From Gammaproteobacteria bacterium (GTDB taxonomy: Bacteria; Pseudomonadota; Gammaproteobacteria; Methylococcales; Methylomonadaceae): a stretch of 38,040 nt of DNA. This document shows positions 24,898-33,204 of this stretch, piece after piece (position 1 is the stretch's first letter; each line of letters starts with the position of its first letter). Under the pieces are notes generated by a model that searched no databases, was not told the origin of the DNA, and saw nothing but the letters and a program-made list of their open reading frames with translations. The stretch covers positions 1-38,040 of the forward strand of contig JAHJSQ010000058.1 of assembly GCA_018830325.1 (NCBI GenBank), in the 5' to 3' direction. The position numbers and the translations under genes are program-made.

Positions 24898-25284
24898 ATG
24901 CAAGCATCGATCAAAAAACTAAATCTCGACGATGAATTTTACACTCCGGAACAGTGTTTCATTATCGAGCAGTCCAATAGCTTCGACGATCCGGATTTGT
25001 CCATTGCAAGAGCCCGCGTCGAGCCGGGCGTTACGACACGCTGGCATCGTCTTGTCGGAACCGTTGAGCGTTATGTCATCATACAAGGCTTGGGACGGGT
25101 TGAAGTTGGAAGTTTACCGCCGCAAGAAGTCGAGCCAGGCGACATCGTGTTGATCCCTCCGACGTACCGTCAACGGATTGCCAATATCGGATCGGAAGAT
25201 TTGATTTTTCTTGCGATCTGCACTCCTCGTTTTTTAGATGCTAATTACCAAGATATCGAAGATAATCCGATTGGATTAACATAG
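24898..25284 (+). CDS. Single-domain cupin protein
   Basis: A 128-aa small beta-barrel protein. The first cupin motif is visible as GVTTRWHRLVGTVERYVIIQG (His then Glu in the usual places) and the second as PGDIVLIPPTYRQRIANIG. In the second motif the normal metal-binding His is replaced (YRQRIAN), and only one His of the first H-x-H pair is present, so metal binding may be weakened or altered. Substrate is unknown. The gene is monocistronic or leads to the BLUF-PsiE gene 238 nt downstream, which has its own promoter-like sequence. Confidence 0.85.
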   Translation: MQASIKKLNLDDEFYTPEQCFIIEQSNSFDDPDLSIARARVEPGVTTRWHRLVGTVERYVIIQGLGRVEVGSLPPQEVEPGDIVLIPPTYRQRIANIGSEDLIFLAICTPRFLDANYQDIEDNPIGLT

Positions 25285-25453
25285 ATTTTAGTCACTTCCT
25301 GCCAGGTGATTTTGGATTCTATCTTAAGCACCTCCAGTCTATTCGGAAACGGCACTCGCATTACCTTTGCTTGTCAGCGCTAAAGTTCGGCTAGTCACAA
25401 TGCGCAAGGAATGATTCAATTTCATTGTCGAAAGTAAATATCGAGGTATCCTA

Positions 25454-25488
25454 TTTTCAGAGATTCATTGGGGTTTATAATGAATCGC
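25454..25488 (+). promoter_or_regulatory. Promoter candidate for the BLUF-PsiE gene
   Basis: A perfect -10 box TATAAT at 25476-25481 is preceded at 16 bases by TTTTCA (25454-25459, 4 of 6 matches to TTGACA). The start codon at 25523 follows an AAGGGG ribosome site, giving a leader of about 35 nt. Confidence 0.5.
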
Positions 25489-25522
25489 TCAATAATAATT
25501 ATAAATTTTAGAAGGGGTAAAC

Positions 25523-26407
25523 ATGTTAATCCGTATGCTTTATATCAGTTCGGCGACTAGTCCGATGAGTGATGAAGATATGTTGAATATGCTTGAGAAG
25601 TGCCGAGTTAATAACGCGGCTCGGAATATTACCGGCATGTTGTTGTATTGCCAGGATACCTTCGTTCAAGTTTTGGAAGGCGAAGATAAGGACGTGGATG
25701 CTCTTTATAACTGTATTAAAAAAGATCCGCGTCATAGTGGGATCAACATCCTTGAGCGTAAGGTTGTCGATAAAAGACAGTTTCCCGACTGGAGCATGGG
25801 ATTTAAAAAAATTACCGATGCCGATTTATCGAACGTGGAAGGACTTAATTCATTTTTTGAGCATGATGCCGGGTCGGATTATTTCATACACGAGCAAAAC
25901 ATCGTGTCGTTGCTGATGCAGCATTTTAGAAAAAAATATCAAGCCCAAATGGCGCACGCCGAATTACCCACGGAAGATGTGAATCCTCTGATTGGAAGTT
26001 TGCATAAAACAATTATCAAAGCCGTCAACGTTTTAGCCGTTTTGATGGTAGCAGTGATCATATTCGGGGTTTGGGATGTCGTTGTTGTTATTTTCGATAA
26101 GCTATTTACTCCGCCTTATCTAATGCTGACAGTCAGCGATATTTTGGCGACTTTCGGATCGTTTATGATGGTTTTGATTGCCATCGAAATTTTTATCAAT
26201 ATTACGCTGTATTTACGTACTGATGTCATTCCGATCCGGTTAGTGCTTGCAACCGCAGTCATGGCGGTTGCTCGGAAAATTATTATTTTCGATTATAAAG
26301 CGATCGATCCGCAGTATGTCTATGCATCAGGCGTTGTTTTGCTGGCTTTAGGTGTAACTTATTGGATCGTTGGGAAGTATCACGCAGAAGAAGATAAAAC
26401 GATATAG
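25523..26407 (+). CDS. BLUF photoreceptor fused to a PsiE-type membrane domain
   Basis: A 294-aa fusion. Residues 1-95 are a BLUF domain with Tyr7 (RMLYISS), Asn31 (VNNAARNITGML), Gln49 (FVQVLEG), Trp90 and Met92 (PDWSMGF) at exactly the canonical spacing. A linker (about 96-160) leads to a four-helix membrane domain (about 165-192, 203-230, 237-256, 264-284) with the look of PsiE (phosphate-starvation-inducible E family, PF06146), including LTVSDILATFGSFMMVLIAIE and the R-K-I-I-I/F motif before the last helix. The N-terminal BLUF would sit in the cytoplasm. PsiE function is unknown, so the light-controlled output is unknown. The ribosome site is AAGGGGTAAAC. Confidence 0.88.
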   Translation: MLIRMLYISSATSPMSDEDMLNMLEKCRVNNAARNITGMLLYCQDTFVQVLEGEDKDVDALYNCIKKDPRHSGINILERKVVDKRQFPDWSMGFKKITDADLSNVEGLNSFFEHDAGSDYFIHEQNIVSLLMQHFRKKYQAQMAHAELPTEDVNPLIGSLHKTIIKAVNVLAVLMVAVIIFGVWDVVVVIFDKLFTPPYLMLTVSDILATFGSFMMVLIAIEIFINITLYLRTDVIPIRLVLATAVMAVARKIIIFDYKAIDPQYVYASGVVLLALGVTYWIVGKYHAEEDKTI

Positions 26408-26465
26408 GGTTTTGTCGTAAATAATTGCCCTATTTTTGGAAAGTCAGTTGCTCGATTGACCGGTT

Positions 26466-26509
26466 CTTTGACAGTCCTTAACTAAACGCTAGGTGAAGGA
26501 CTGTCAAAG
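26466..26509. repeat. Perfect 14-bp-arm hairpin downstream of BLUF-PsiE
   Basis: CTTTGACAGTCCTT (26466-26479) and AAGGACTGTCAAAG (26496-26509) are perfect inverted repeats around a 16-base loop. No T-tract follows, so it is not a textbook intrinsic terminator. Just upstream, TTGCTCGATTGACCGG (about 26448) matches an end of the repeat family near 20.2 and 24.6 kb. Confidence 0.7.
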
Positions 26510-26681
26510 CCTTTGGCGACCACCTCCCGCGCCTTGCTTACGCTATTGCCAAAATTTTATGCGATGATAGAGGTATCTCAAAAATCATGTAGCTGAAGCT
26601 TATTCAGCTCAGCTTTAATTTAGTGTTTTAATCTGTAGCAATATAAAATTCTTAATAGCTTCAAATTTACCGTGAGAATCT

Positions 26682-27557
26682 ATGTTTATGAAAAATAAAT
26701 GTTTAATACTGGCTGTTAGCTCCGTACTTTTATCGGCTTGTGTGACCGATCCTTACTCCGGGCAATCCCGGATGAGCAAGACTGCAATGGGCACCGGCAT
26801 AGGTGCGGCGGTAGGTGCCGGCGCCGGCACTTTATTCGGCGGTAACGACTGGAAAAATGCGGGTCTAGGAGCACTGGCAGGAGGCGCTGTCGGTGCTGCG
26901 GTCGGCCTGTATATGGATAATCAAGAACAAGAGATGCGCGAATCCTTGCAGGGTACCGGTATCGAAATACAAAGAAGTTCGGAAAATACACTTAACTTGA
27001 CGATGCCGAGTAGCATTACGTTCGGTTTCGATTCCGCGCAATTGACGCCTCAGGCGATGACCGCATTGGACTCCGTTGCTAATGTTTTGAATCAGTATCC
27101 CGAATCTAACATTACCGTCACCGGACATACCGACGATATCGGCAGCGAAAGTTATAATCTCAAACTGTCCGATCAACGGGCTGGCAGTGTTTCGAATTAT
27201 TTGATTCAGCGCGGAGTGAATTATGCTCGGATTTCACAGCAAGGGATGGGTAAATCGATGCCGAAAGTCCCTAATACCAGCGAAGAAAATCGAGCTCAAA
27301 ATCGACGCGTTGAGTTGGCTATCGTTGCTAACCAAACTCCTGTCAATCAGGGTACCAATCCTCAGCAACCTCAAGGAGTCCCTCAACAACAAAATTACCC
27401 GCAGCAACAGAACTATCCCATGCAACCGCAAGGAGGTTACCCGCAACAAGGCTATCCTCAACAACAAAGCTATCCTCCGCAACCGCAGGGCGGTTATCCT
27501 CAACAAAATCCTCAACAGCCCGGTTATCCTCAGCAACAATATAATTATCCAAGATAA
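26682..27557 (+). CDS. OmpA-family lipoprotein with glycine zipper and Gln/Pro/Tyr-rich tail
   Basis: A 291-aa outer-membrane lipoprotein with lipobox LLSAC (Cys20). A glycine-zipper segment (about 35-80, GTGIGAAVGAGAGTLFGG) is followed by an OmpA-like peptidoglycan-binding domain (about 105-215), with TGHTDDIGSESYN and NRAQNRRVEL carrying the conserved Asp and Arg that hold diaminopimelate. The last about 65 residues are low-complexity repeats of PQQ, NYPQQ and GGYPQQ. MFMKNK at 26682 and MKNK at 26688 are both possible starts. It resembles YiaD-type lipoproteins except for the tail. Confidence 0.9.
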   Translation: MFMKNKCLILAVSSVLLSACVTDPYSGQSRMSKTAMGTGIGAAVGAGAGTLFGGNDWKNAGLGALAGGAVGAAVGLYMDNQEQEMRESLQGTGIEIQRSSENTLNLTMPSSITFGFDSAQLTPQAMTALDSVANVLNQYPESNITVTGHTDDIGSESYNLKLSDQRAGSVSNYLIQRGVNYARISQQGMGKSMPKVPNTSEENRAQNRRVELAIVANQTPVNQGTNPQQPQGVPQQQNYPQQQNYPMQPQGGYPQQGYPQQQSYPPQPQGGYPQQNPQQPGYPQQQYNYPR

Positions 27558-27875
27558 AATCTGCGTCGATGCATAGGATATACCTTTCACATTTCAAATT
27601 TCGGCAGTGCTTAAGGAGGCGCAGAGGGGATCGATTCCTCACCTAACGATCCTCCCTTTTGATTGAAAAACCGTCTAAGAAGAAAAGGTATGGTATGTGT
27701 CTATCGAGGACCGCCGTAAACCCTTCCATGGGGCTTGACGGCAGCGCTCCCTGCTGCCGACATCATCGCTAGCCACATCCCATACCTTCATAAAGTTAGG
27801 AATATGCACAAATTTACTTCTACAAGTTTTAGGCACTGTGGAGGTTCGGCGACTCGCTTGACAGGACGCCGTGAA

Positions 27876-28323
27876 CCCAGCACCTAAATTATCCAAGATA
27901 GTTAACCATAGCCCATTCGCCATGGTTAATCCTGATTAGCAAGATGCTTCAGCTTGCCGAAGCCAAGTTTCCGAGCAGGGGCTAGTCGTAGTCGCAAAAA
28001 CTAAAATATGCTGTTACCCAAGCTCCAGCTTGGGTAACCTGTTCAGGATGCTCTAGCTTCCCGACAATCAAGAAAGATTGAACGAGCGAGTCGGGGTTGA
28101 TTGAGAATGTGCGGAGGTTGTGTCGGTCTCAGGAAGCTGGAGCTTCCGGGGTGTCTTTCCCAAGCTGGAGCTTGGGAAAGAGCGTGATGTGGGTTGGCCG
28201 TTTTTAGCTTGACGCGCATGGCTTGCGAACCCCGTCCTGCTAAGGATATGCTGATCTTTGGGTTTTAGTTGAAGAAACTTGCTAATCAGGTGGTTAATTG
28301 TCTTAGATAATTTAGGTGCTGGG
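27876..28323. repeat. Hairpin repeat split by the MITE insertion
   Basis: The left arm CCCAGCACCTAAATTATCCA...TAGTTAACCAT (27876-27910) is complementary to the right arm TTAATTG...AGATAATTTAGGTGCTGGG (28294-28323). The MITE and its 8-bp duplication lie between them. An uninterrupted relative is at 20225-20289. Confidence 0.75.
27931..28290 (-). mobile_element. 360-bp MITE, copy 2, with 8-bp target duplication
   Basis: Same element as 7861-8220 in inverted orientation and of identical length. It is flanked by perfect 8-bp direct repeats TGGTTAAT (27923-27930 and 28291-28298). Ends are CCTGATTAGCAAG in inverted orientation. Internal palindromes TTACCCAAGCTCCAGCTTGG and TTTCCCAAGCTGGAGCTTGG are preserved. 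Confidence 0.92.
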
Positions 28324-28421
28324 CCTTTGACGGTCACTCCAGTGCCGAACTTTGATCTACGAGGGTATATACCTTGTTCCCGGAATTGAGAACAAGGCAA
28401 ATGAGCTGCTTGGTTTTCTAA

Positions 28422-30350
28422 CTACTGCAAAATACTAAATGACGCATCCAATAACACGGGACGTTCGATTTGCTTGCTGATGTAATCGCGAAGCGCGGCG
28501 ACATCTTCCGATAACAGCGGGTCGGAACTGTGCAGCTTTACCGATAAGCGCACTTTTTCGCCAATCGACACAACCTCGACATCGTCGACTTCTATCGTCT
28601 TGTCGTTCACCTTATAGGTTTTCGCATTGATCGCGTTGGTAATGCGGCTGTGTATCGCGGTGTTGGCGAAAGAATGATAGAGCGGAACGCTGACTAAGAA
28701 AAGCAGCAACAGAGATAAACCGAGGCCTCGATTGACTCGAAACATCGTCGAATAACCTAAAAATAGAAAGGTAACCGCGGCGGCTAGCGCAATGCCGGCA
28801 AAGTTAGTCAAAAATAACAAGCCGGTGCCACTGACGATATTCCAGTCCCACCAGGCAATGCCGATGCCCATCGAACACAGCGGCGGCACTAAGGCGACCG
28901 CGATAGCGACGCCCGGCAGCGTTCTGAGCAGGGTCGCCTTGGCATGCGTATAGGCGGCAGCGCTGCCCGAGATGATCGCAACGCCTAAATCCAGAAGGCT
29001 CGGTTGCGAGCGGGAGCGGATTTCGGCGGTTAATTGTTCGTAAGGAATCAGTAGCGCGGTAATGACCGACACGAACAGACCCAAGGCGATGCCGATGCCG
29101 AACACCGTCATGCCGCTTCTGAGTAATTTGCTGTCGTTGCGTAAAATGCCCATCGATAGCGACACGATCGGACCCATAAGCGGTGCCAACACCATCGCGC
29201 CGACGACGATCGGGCTACTATTAAGATACAGGCCGAAGGTCGCCAGCATGCTGCTCAAGACCATCAAGCTGATATAAGGCCCGGATAGCTTGGCGTTGTC
29301 GCGCAGCATCAAAAACAAATCCTTGAAATCGGACTCGACCGCAGTCGAGAAGAAAGGCATTCTCTTTTTTAAACGGTTCATATGCTTCGCGCTATGTCTG
29401 AGCGGTTTAATTTTGGCCGTGTCCTTCGCGTCGTCATGAATGACTTTATGCGCGGCTTTGTAGCGTTCGCCGACATTGATCGCAATACCTTGAGGAATGG
29501 TTTTTAACGAGATACGTTCGGCCTTGCGTTGCCGGCTGTCAATCGCATACGAAAGAGTATTAGGACTCGATAATTCTAACGTGGCGCTTTTGATATACCC
29601 GACCGCTTTCGGTAAGTGACTGACCGTGCGAAGCTTGCAATAAATCGCGATTATCAAGAAATTGAGAAACTCCATGACCGATGAAGGCGCCAAAAAAATT
29701 GCTGATAATTTGCCGTCTTGTGACGAAATGGATTCGTTAATCAGGTTCGCGGCAAGCGTTTCGATATCATTTTCTATGATCAAAACACCGGTGACAGCGG
29801 TTTCGATACGCTGACCTTTTTCAGTTGAGACTGACAGCTCGAAAGGTTTGAGTTTGGTTAGATTGGGAATACTGGCAAGAAATTCGTTTACCTGTTCCCG
29901 TAGCGGATTTTTTTCGTAGGCATGCTGGCGCATCGTGATGAAAGGCGCTTCACCAATCAAAACCGTCCAGATGACTGCTTCATCGTTACACAGCAGCAAA
30001 TCCACAGGGTATGCCTTATCGGGGTCGAGCGCGCGCGGCACCGCATCTTCGACTTGTTCGGCAATGTTGAACAATCGGCAGATAATCGACTTATCCTTGG
30101 CCGGCAGTAAGCCGACACTGAATTGATACCGATGTGCTTCGCGTAATAATCGGGATAATTCGCTGTTGGTCAAGAGACTCACGACATGTTTTCGGCCTCC
30201 CAAGAAGGCTGAAGGATCATTCATAAACTCGTCGAGCATTACCGGTTCCAATTCTCCGCCGTAATGAATCGCGGCTTCCAAGGCGCTGCGGAGCCGAACC
30301 GAGTTTTCGGGCTGCTGATGAATCAATAAGGTTTTTTCCGTCGGCGTCAT
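28422..30350 (-). CDS. DUF389-family multi-pass membrane protein
   Basis: About 642 aa. The C-terminal half (from about residue 325) has the DUF389/TIGR00341 layout: LFLMLRDNAKLSGPYISLMVL, then about six hydrophobic helices with conserved small-residue motifs (NSSPIVVGAMVLAPLMGPI; PGVAIAVALVPPLCSMGIG), ending in a soluble tail. The N-terminal about 300 residues are cytoplasmic and of unknown role. GGGAGGCATC before the ATG at 30350 selects this start over an upstream TTG. It is the last of three same-strand genes with MscS (116 nt upstream) and an unknown protein, suggesting a membrane-stress operon. Transport activity has not been shown for this family, to my knowledge. Confidence 0.88.
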   Translation of the reverse strand: MTPTEKTLLIHQQPENSVRLRSALEAAIHYGGELEPVMLDEFMNDPSAFLGGRKHVVSLLTNSELSRLLREAHRYQFSVGLLPAKDKSIICRLFNIAEQVEDAVPRALDPDKAYPVDLLLCNDEAVIWTVLIGEAPFITMRQHAYEKNPLREQVNEFLASIPNLTKLKPFELSVSTEKGQRIETAVTGVLIIENDIETLAANLINESISSQDGKLSAIFLAPSSVMEFLNFLIIAIYCKLRTVSHLPKAVGYIKSATLELSSPNTLSYAIDSRQRKAERISLKTIPQGIAINVGERYKAAHKVIHDDAKDTAKIKPLRHSAKHMNRLKKRMPFFSTAVESDFKDLFLMLRDNAKLSGPYISLMVLSSMLATFGLYLNSSPIVVGAMVLAPLMGPIVSLSMGILRNDSKLLRSGMTVFGIGIALGLFVSVITALLIPYEQLTAEIRSRSQPSLLDLGVAIISGSAAAYTHAKATLLRTLPGVAIAVALVPPLCSMGIGIAWWDWNIVSGTGLLFLTNFAGIALAAAVTFLFLGYSTMFRVNRGLGLSLLLLFLVSVPLYHSFANTAIHSRITNAINAKTYKVNDKTIEVDDVEVVSIGEKVRLSVKLHSSDPLLSEDVAALRDYISKQIERPVLLDASFSILQ

Positions 30351-30466
30351 GATGCCTCCCAATTGTTATTATGTGTGTCCGGATGATTCTAACATGGAGA
30401 AAAAAAAGACAGTCAATTCGTTTTCCGTTGCGCGGCACGTTGAAGCTTCCTAGCAAATCCTTCAAG

Positions 30467-31282
30467 CTAATGGATTTCTTTATTCTTCGGAAACGCAGGC
30501 ACCAACGCAAAAATAATACCAAGGTTTGTTAAACCGGCCTTGGCTCTAATAGTTAGGTCGCTAACGAAACGAAACTGCTGGTAGGGTTCGATAGGATAGG
30601 CCCGGATTCGGTAATGCGTGCCCCAGGGCTGATCTTGAACGACCACGGCAATGGGTTCATCGAAATTCAAATAAGGGCTGGTCAATGCGACATCGTGCAG
30701 TAATTGTTTTACCCGAGAGGCATCATGATCCGGGTGCAAATAAAAATTGGCTACGCATTGCAACGCAGGTGTCCCGTTGTTGGCGTTAAGAATTGGCTCG
30801 TTCCAAATTTTGGTATGCGGGATGTAAGCGGCGGTATCGTCCGGCGTGACGATTTGTACGGCGCGCATGCCGATATGTTTGACTTCGCCATAGATGCCGT
30901 TGATTTCGATCCAATCTCCGTTACGGTAGGGTCTCTCGCCGACCGCAACGATACCGGCAATTAGACCGCTGGCGTAATCCTTCAAGGCGAAACCCAGAAC
31001 GATGCCGATAGAGCCCAACAACGCCAACATGTTTTGCATGGACGGTTCTATGATGCGGGGTACGATCAATATAAATGCCGCCAGAATCAAAATCAGCCGC
31101 AGCAACGGAATCATCGCTAAAATGAAAAGCCGTGAAGCACCGTGAAGATAATCGGCGATCCAAGGAAAAAGCTTTTGCATCGCCTGAATCACGAAAACGG
31201 TGCCCAAAATGACGAGTACTACGTGTTGTAAGGTTCCTAAATCAGGCTTGATGAAAATGTTGGCGATGTTATTGTTGTCCAT
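30467..31282 (-). CDS. MscS-family mechanosensitive channel
   Basis: A 271-aa small-conductance mechanosensitive channel homologue. N-terminal helices (about 19-38, 50-75) precede the pore helix and signature (LGSIGIVLGFALKDYASGLIAGI, about 88-110), then the beta domain (GDWIEINGIYGEVKHIGMRAVQI) and an alpha/beta C-terminal domain. The ribosome site AGGAGAAGAC is directly before the ATG at 31282. It lies 9 nt downstream of the unknown 399-aa gene and upstream of the DUF389 gene on the same strand. Expected function is release of solutes on hypo-osmotic shock. Confidence 0.92.
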   Translation of the reverse strand: MDNNNIANIFIKPDLGTLQHVVLVILGTVFVIQAMQKLFPWIADYLHGASRLFILAMIPLLRLILILAAFILIVPRIIEPSMQNMLALLGSIGIVLGFALKDYASGLIAGIVAVGERPYRNGDWIEINGIYGEVKHIGMRAVQIVTPDDTAAYIPHTKIWNEPILNANNGTPALQCVANFYLHPDHDASRVKQLLHDVALTSPYLNFDEPIAVVVQDQPWGTHYRIRAYPIEPYQQFRFVSDLTIRAKAGLTNLGIIFALVPAFPKNKEIH

Positions 31283-31291
31283 TGTCTTCTC

Positions 31292-32491
31292 CTAAAAATC
31301 GTCCAACAGAAAGTTTTGCGCGCTTAAATAATGCCGGCTACTGAGATAGCCCATTGGCGCGACGTGCCAGTTGTCATACTGCAAATGAACGACGCCCAAG
31401 GACTTCAAATTGAATAATAAGTCCATGATTTGATAGTCGGAAAAAGGTAAGACTCGGGTTAAGACCTTAGCCGGCAATCCGTTGTGTATCAGTAGGGCGT
31501 GCAGGATCAATGCGACGTTTTCATCATGAGAGCCGGGTATAACGGCACCTTCAGTGAAAGGACCGACCCAAACTGTGGTAGTTGGCGTCGAATCTTCAAG
31601 CGTTGCTTCCTCAGGCTCATTTCTCAAGCTATCGCGCCAAAAAAGTCTGGCGATTTCGGCATTGCCGCGGCAGCGCATGGCTAATTTGTTCAAGTCTTTG
31701 CTGACCTCTAGATTTTCTTCCCGAGAATCGGATAAAACAGTTTTGCCTGTATTGGCGTTTAGGAATTGCAAACCGGTCGGTTGGGTGGAGCTTGCCAGTT
31801 GCGAGAATAGAGCGGAGAGTCGCTTGCCGTCGAATGCTTGTAGCGTCAATGCATTGCCGTTCGATAAGGAGCAGACCCGCCGCAGGTAGGTCCAAGACCA
31901 GTCGGCGCAACCGATAATTCCGGGTCCTAAATCGCCGTTTAAAGCCAAGGCTAAAAATCGCCGAATCAATGATAATCCTTCCGCATGACGTAAAAAACAT
32001 TTGTCCAAATTCGGCAAGACCCAAAGACTTTGGGAGTCTGTCGGAACATTGGGCCAAGTCGAATCGTTTTCGAGTATTTGTTCTACAGTGGGTTTGGTTA
32101 TTAGACGAGCGTTATGCCGAGCGGTCCAACGGGCGAGAGCTTCCTCATTAGCCGAAAATGCTTGACCTATGATGAATTTAACCGGGGAGCCGTTCGGTCG
32201 AGTTTGCAACCAGTCTTCCAATGCCCGATCGAGCGCATCGACGGCCGCATGCCGGTCGATCGGAGGCGCGAGCTGATCCAAGCGCGCCTCGGACAAAGTT
32301 TGTAAGGCATCTTCCGGTTTTATCGGTGTCGAGGATTCGTCGGCACGGGTAAAAAGGCGCTTGAACAAACGCCATTTTTGTCGGGCCGCATCCGTGCTCA
32401 AAACGATAGGGCGTTCAAAATCGCTGATTGATACGAATTCCCATAATGTAAAGGTTTCAGACGTTTCATGATTTTCATTGGGCGGACGATT
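31292..32491 (-). CDS. Unknown 399-aa soluble protein in an MscS operon
   Basis: I do not recognise a family. The sequence has no signal peptide or transmembrane helix. The centre (PNLDKCFLRHAEGLSLIRRFLALALNGDLG, then GIIGCADWSWTYLRRV) reads like a P-loop-lacking AAA/STAND-type helical region, and the C-terminus (ALLIHNGLPAKVLTRVLPFSDYQIMDLLFNLKSLGVVHLQ) looks like a winged helix. No Walker A motif is present. It starts at MNRPPNEN (32491) or at an upstream TTG (32524). It is the first gene of the apparent operon with MscS and DUF389, 9 nt before MscS, so a regulatory or gating-related role is plausible but unproven. Confidence 0.75.
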   Translation of the reverse strand, partial: NRPPNENHETSETFTLWEFVSISDFERPIVLSTDAARQKWRLFKRLFTRADESSTPIKPEDALQTLSEARLDQLAPPIDRHAAVDALDRALEDWLQTRPNGSPVKFIIGQAFSANEEALARWTARHNARLITKPTVEQILENDSTWPNVPTDSQSLWVLPNLDKCFLRHAEGLSLIRRFLALALNGDLGPGIIGCADWSWTYLRRVCSLSNGNALTLQAFDGKRLSALFSQLASSTQPTGLQFLNANTGKTVLSDSREENLEVSKDLNKLAMRCRGNAEIARLFWRDSLRNEPEEATLEDSTPTTTVWVGPFTEGAVIPGSHDENVALILHALLIHNGLPAKVLTRVLPFSDYQIMDLLFNLKSLGVVHLQYDNWHVAPMGYLSSRHYLSAQNFLLDDF

Positions 32492-32682
32492 CATGATGAT
32501 TAGACCAGTTTTATGTCGTGGCAAATAGCTTTTTAGGCGTTATAGTAGCCTAAGATCTATAAAATTGCGTCAAATTGAAGAGTTGCGTATATTGCAAAAA
32601 GGTTTCGGTAAATTTTTTACCCGGAGCCGTGACCCGAAAACTATTTTGTTCGATATTTTAATTAATAATTAAGGAGTCGGTC

Positions 32683-32970
32683 ATGAGCGAAAAAGATGCG
32701 TATGTAGAAAAAATGAAAGCTAAACTCGACGAATGGAATGCCGAGATTGACAAGCTCCAGGCTAAGGCAAAGCAGGCCGAAGCCGATGCCGAGGTTCAAT
32801 ACAAGGAAGAAATTAGCGATTTAAAAAAGAAGCGCGATGAAGCTTCTGCAAAACTCGATGAGATCAAAGCAGCTAGTGAGAGTGCCTGGCAAGAGCTCAA
32901 AGGTGGTTTGGATAGCGCGTGGGATTCGATGAGTCAATCATTTAAATCGGCTGCTTCAAAATTCAAATAA
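32683..32970 (+). CDS. Small coiled-coil stress protein (sll1863-like)
   Basis: A 95-aa, highly charged, almost fully helical protein. Residues 5-65 are a continuous Lys/Glu/Ala coiled coil (KMKAKLDEWNAEIDKLQAKA, YKEEISDLKKKRDEASAKL) and the tail is amphipathic (WQELKGGLDSAWDSMSQSF). This matches the small coiled-coil proteins annotated as sll1863-family stress proteins. A strong ribosome site TAAGGAGTCGG precedes the ATG. It is divergent from the unknown/MscS/DUF389 operon, with about 190 bases of shared upstream DNA, and is followed by a hairpin terminator. Confidence 0.85.
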   Translation: MSEKDAYVEKMKAKLDEWNAEIDKLQAKAKQAEADAEVQYKEEISDLKKKRDEASAKLDEIKAASESAWQELKGGLDSAWDSMSQSFKSAASKFK

Positions 32971-33011
32971 AAATTTCAAATCCATAAAAAGTCTCAATTA
33001 CAAGCATGCCG

Positions 33012-33051
33012 GCCGGACTGAATTTGAAAATTTAAATCCAGTCCGGCTCAT
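33012..33051 (+). terminator. Hairpin downstream of the coiled-coil gene
   Basis: GCCGGACTG (33012-33020) and CAGTCCGGC (33039-33047) form a perfect 9-bp stem with an AT-rich loop that can extend the pairing (AATTT/AAAT), followed by a weak TCATTT tail. It lies 41 bases after the stop codon. Confidence 0.6.
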
Positions 33052-33204
33052 TTCAAGATATTCTTCCTTATTTTCGTATTATCTCGGCTATCTGATTTTC
33101 ATCGAACGCTTGTCGTATTGGCGATTGCTTGCCAGTTGGTTTAACATCCATGGAATTGAAATAGCGATAGAATATTTAAACCGAAAGCAAGAAGGCCAAA
33201 GCGC

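Larger units (their letters stand above)
27558..28421. other. Gene-free stretch of nested repeats
   Basis: No supportable gene. It contains sequence of the GGCTTGACGGCAGCG...CCCTGCTGCCG type (about 27715-27765), an arm of the CCCAGCACCTAAATT hairpin (27876) and the complete MITE (27931-28290) inserted into that hairpin, whose other arm ends at about 28323. Confidence 0.6.

Noticed and set aside
27234-27590. 118-aa reverse frame rich in Leu/Arg opposite the OmpA tail
   Set aside because: Direct antisense of the PQQ repeats; its repetitive Leu-Arg pattern is a consequence of the repeat.
32541-32575. TTGACG ... TACTAT on the reverse strand as promoter of the MscS operon
   Set aside because: Spacer of about 20 bases is too long for a confident sigma70 promoter.
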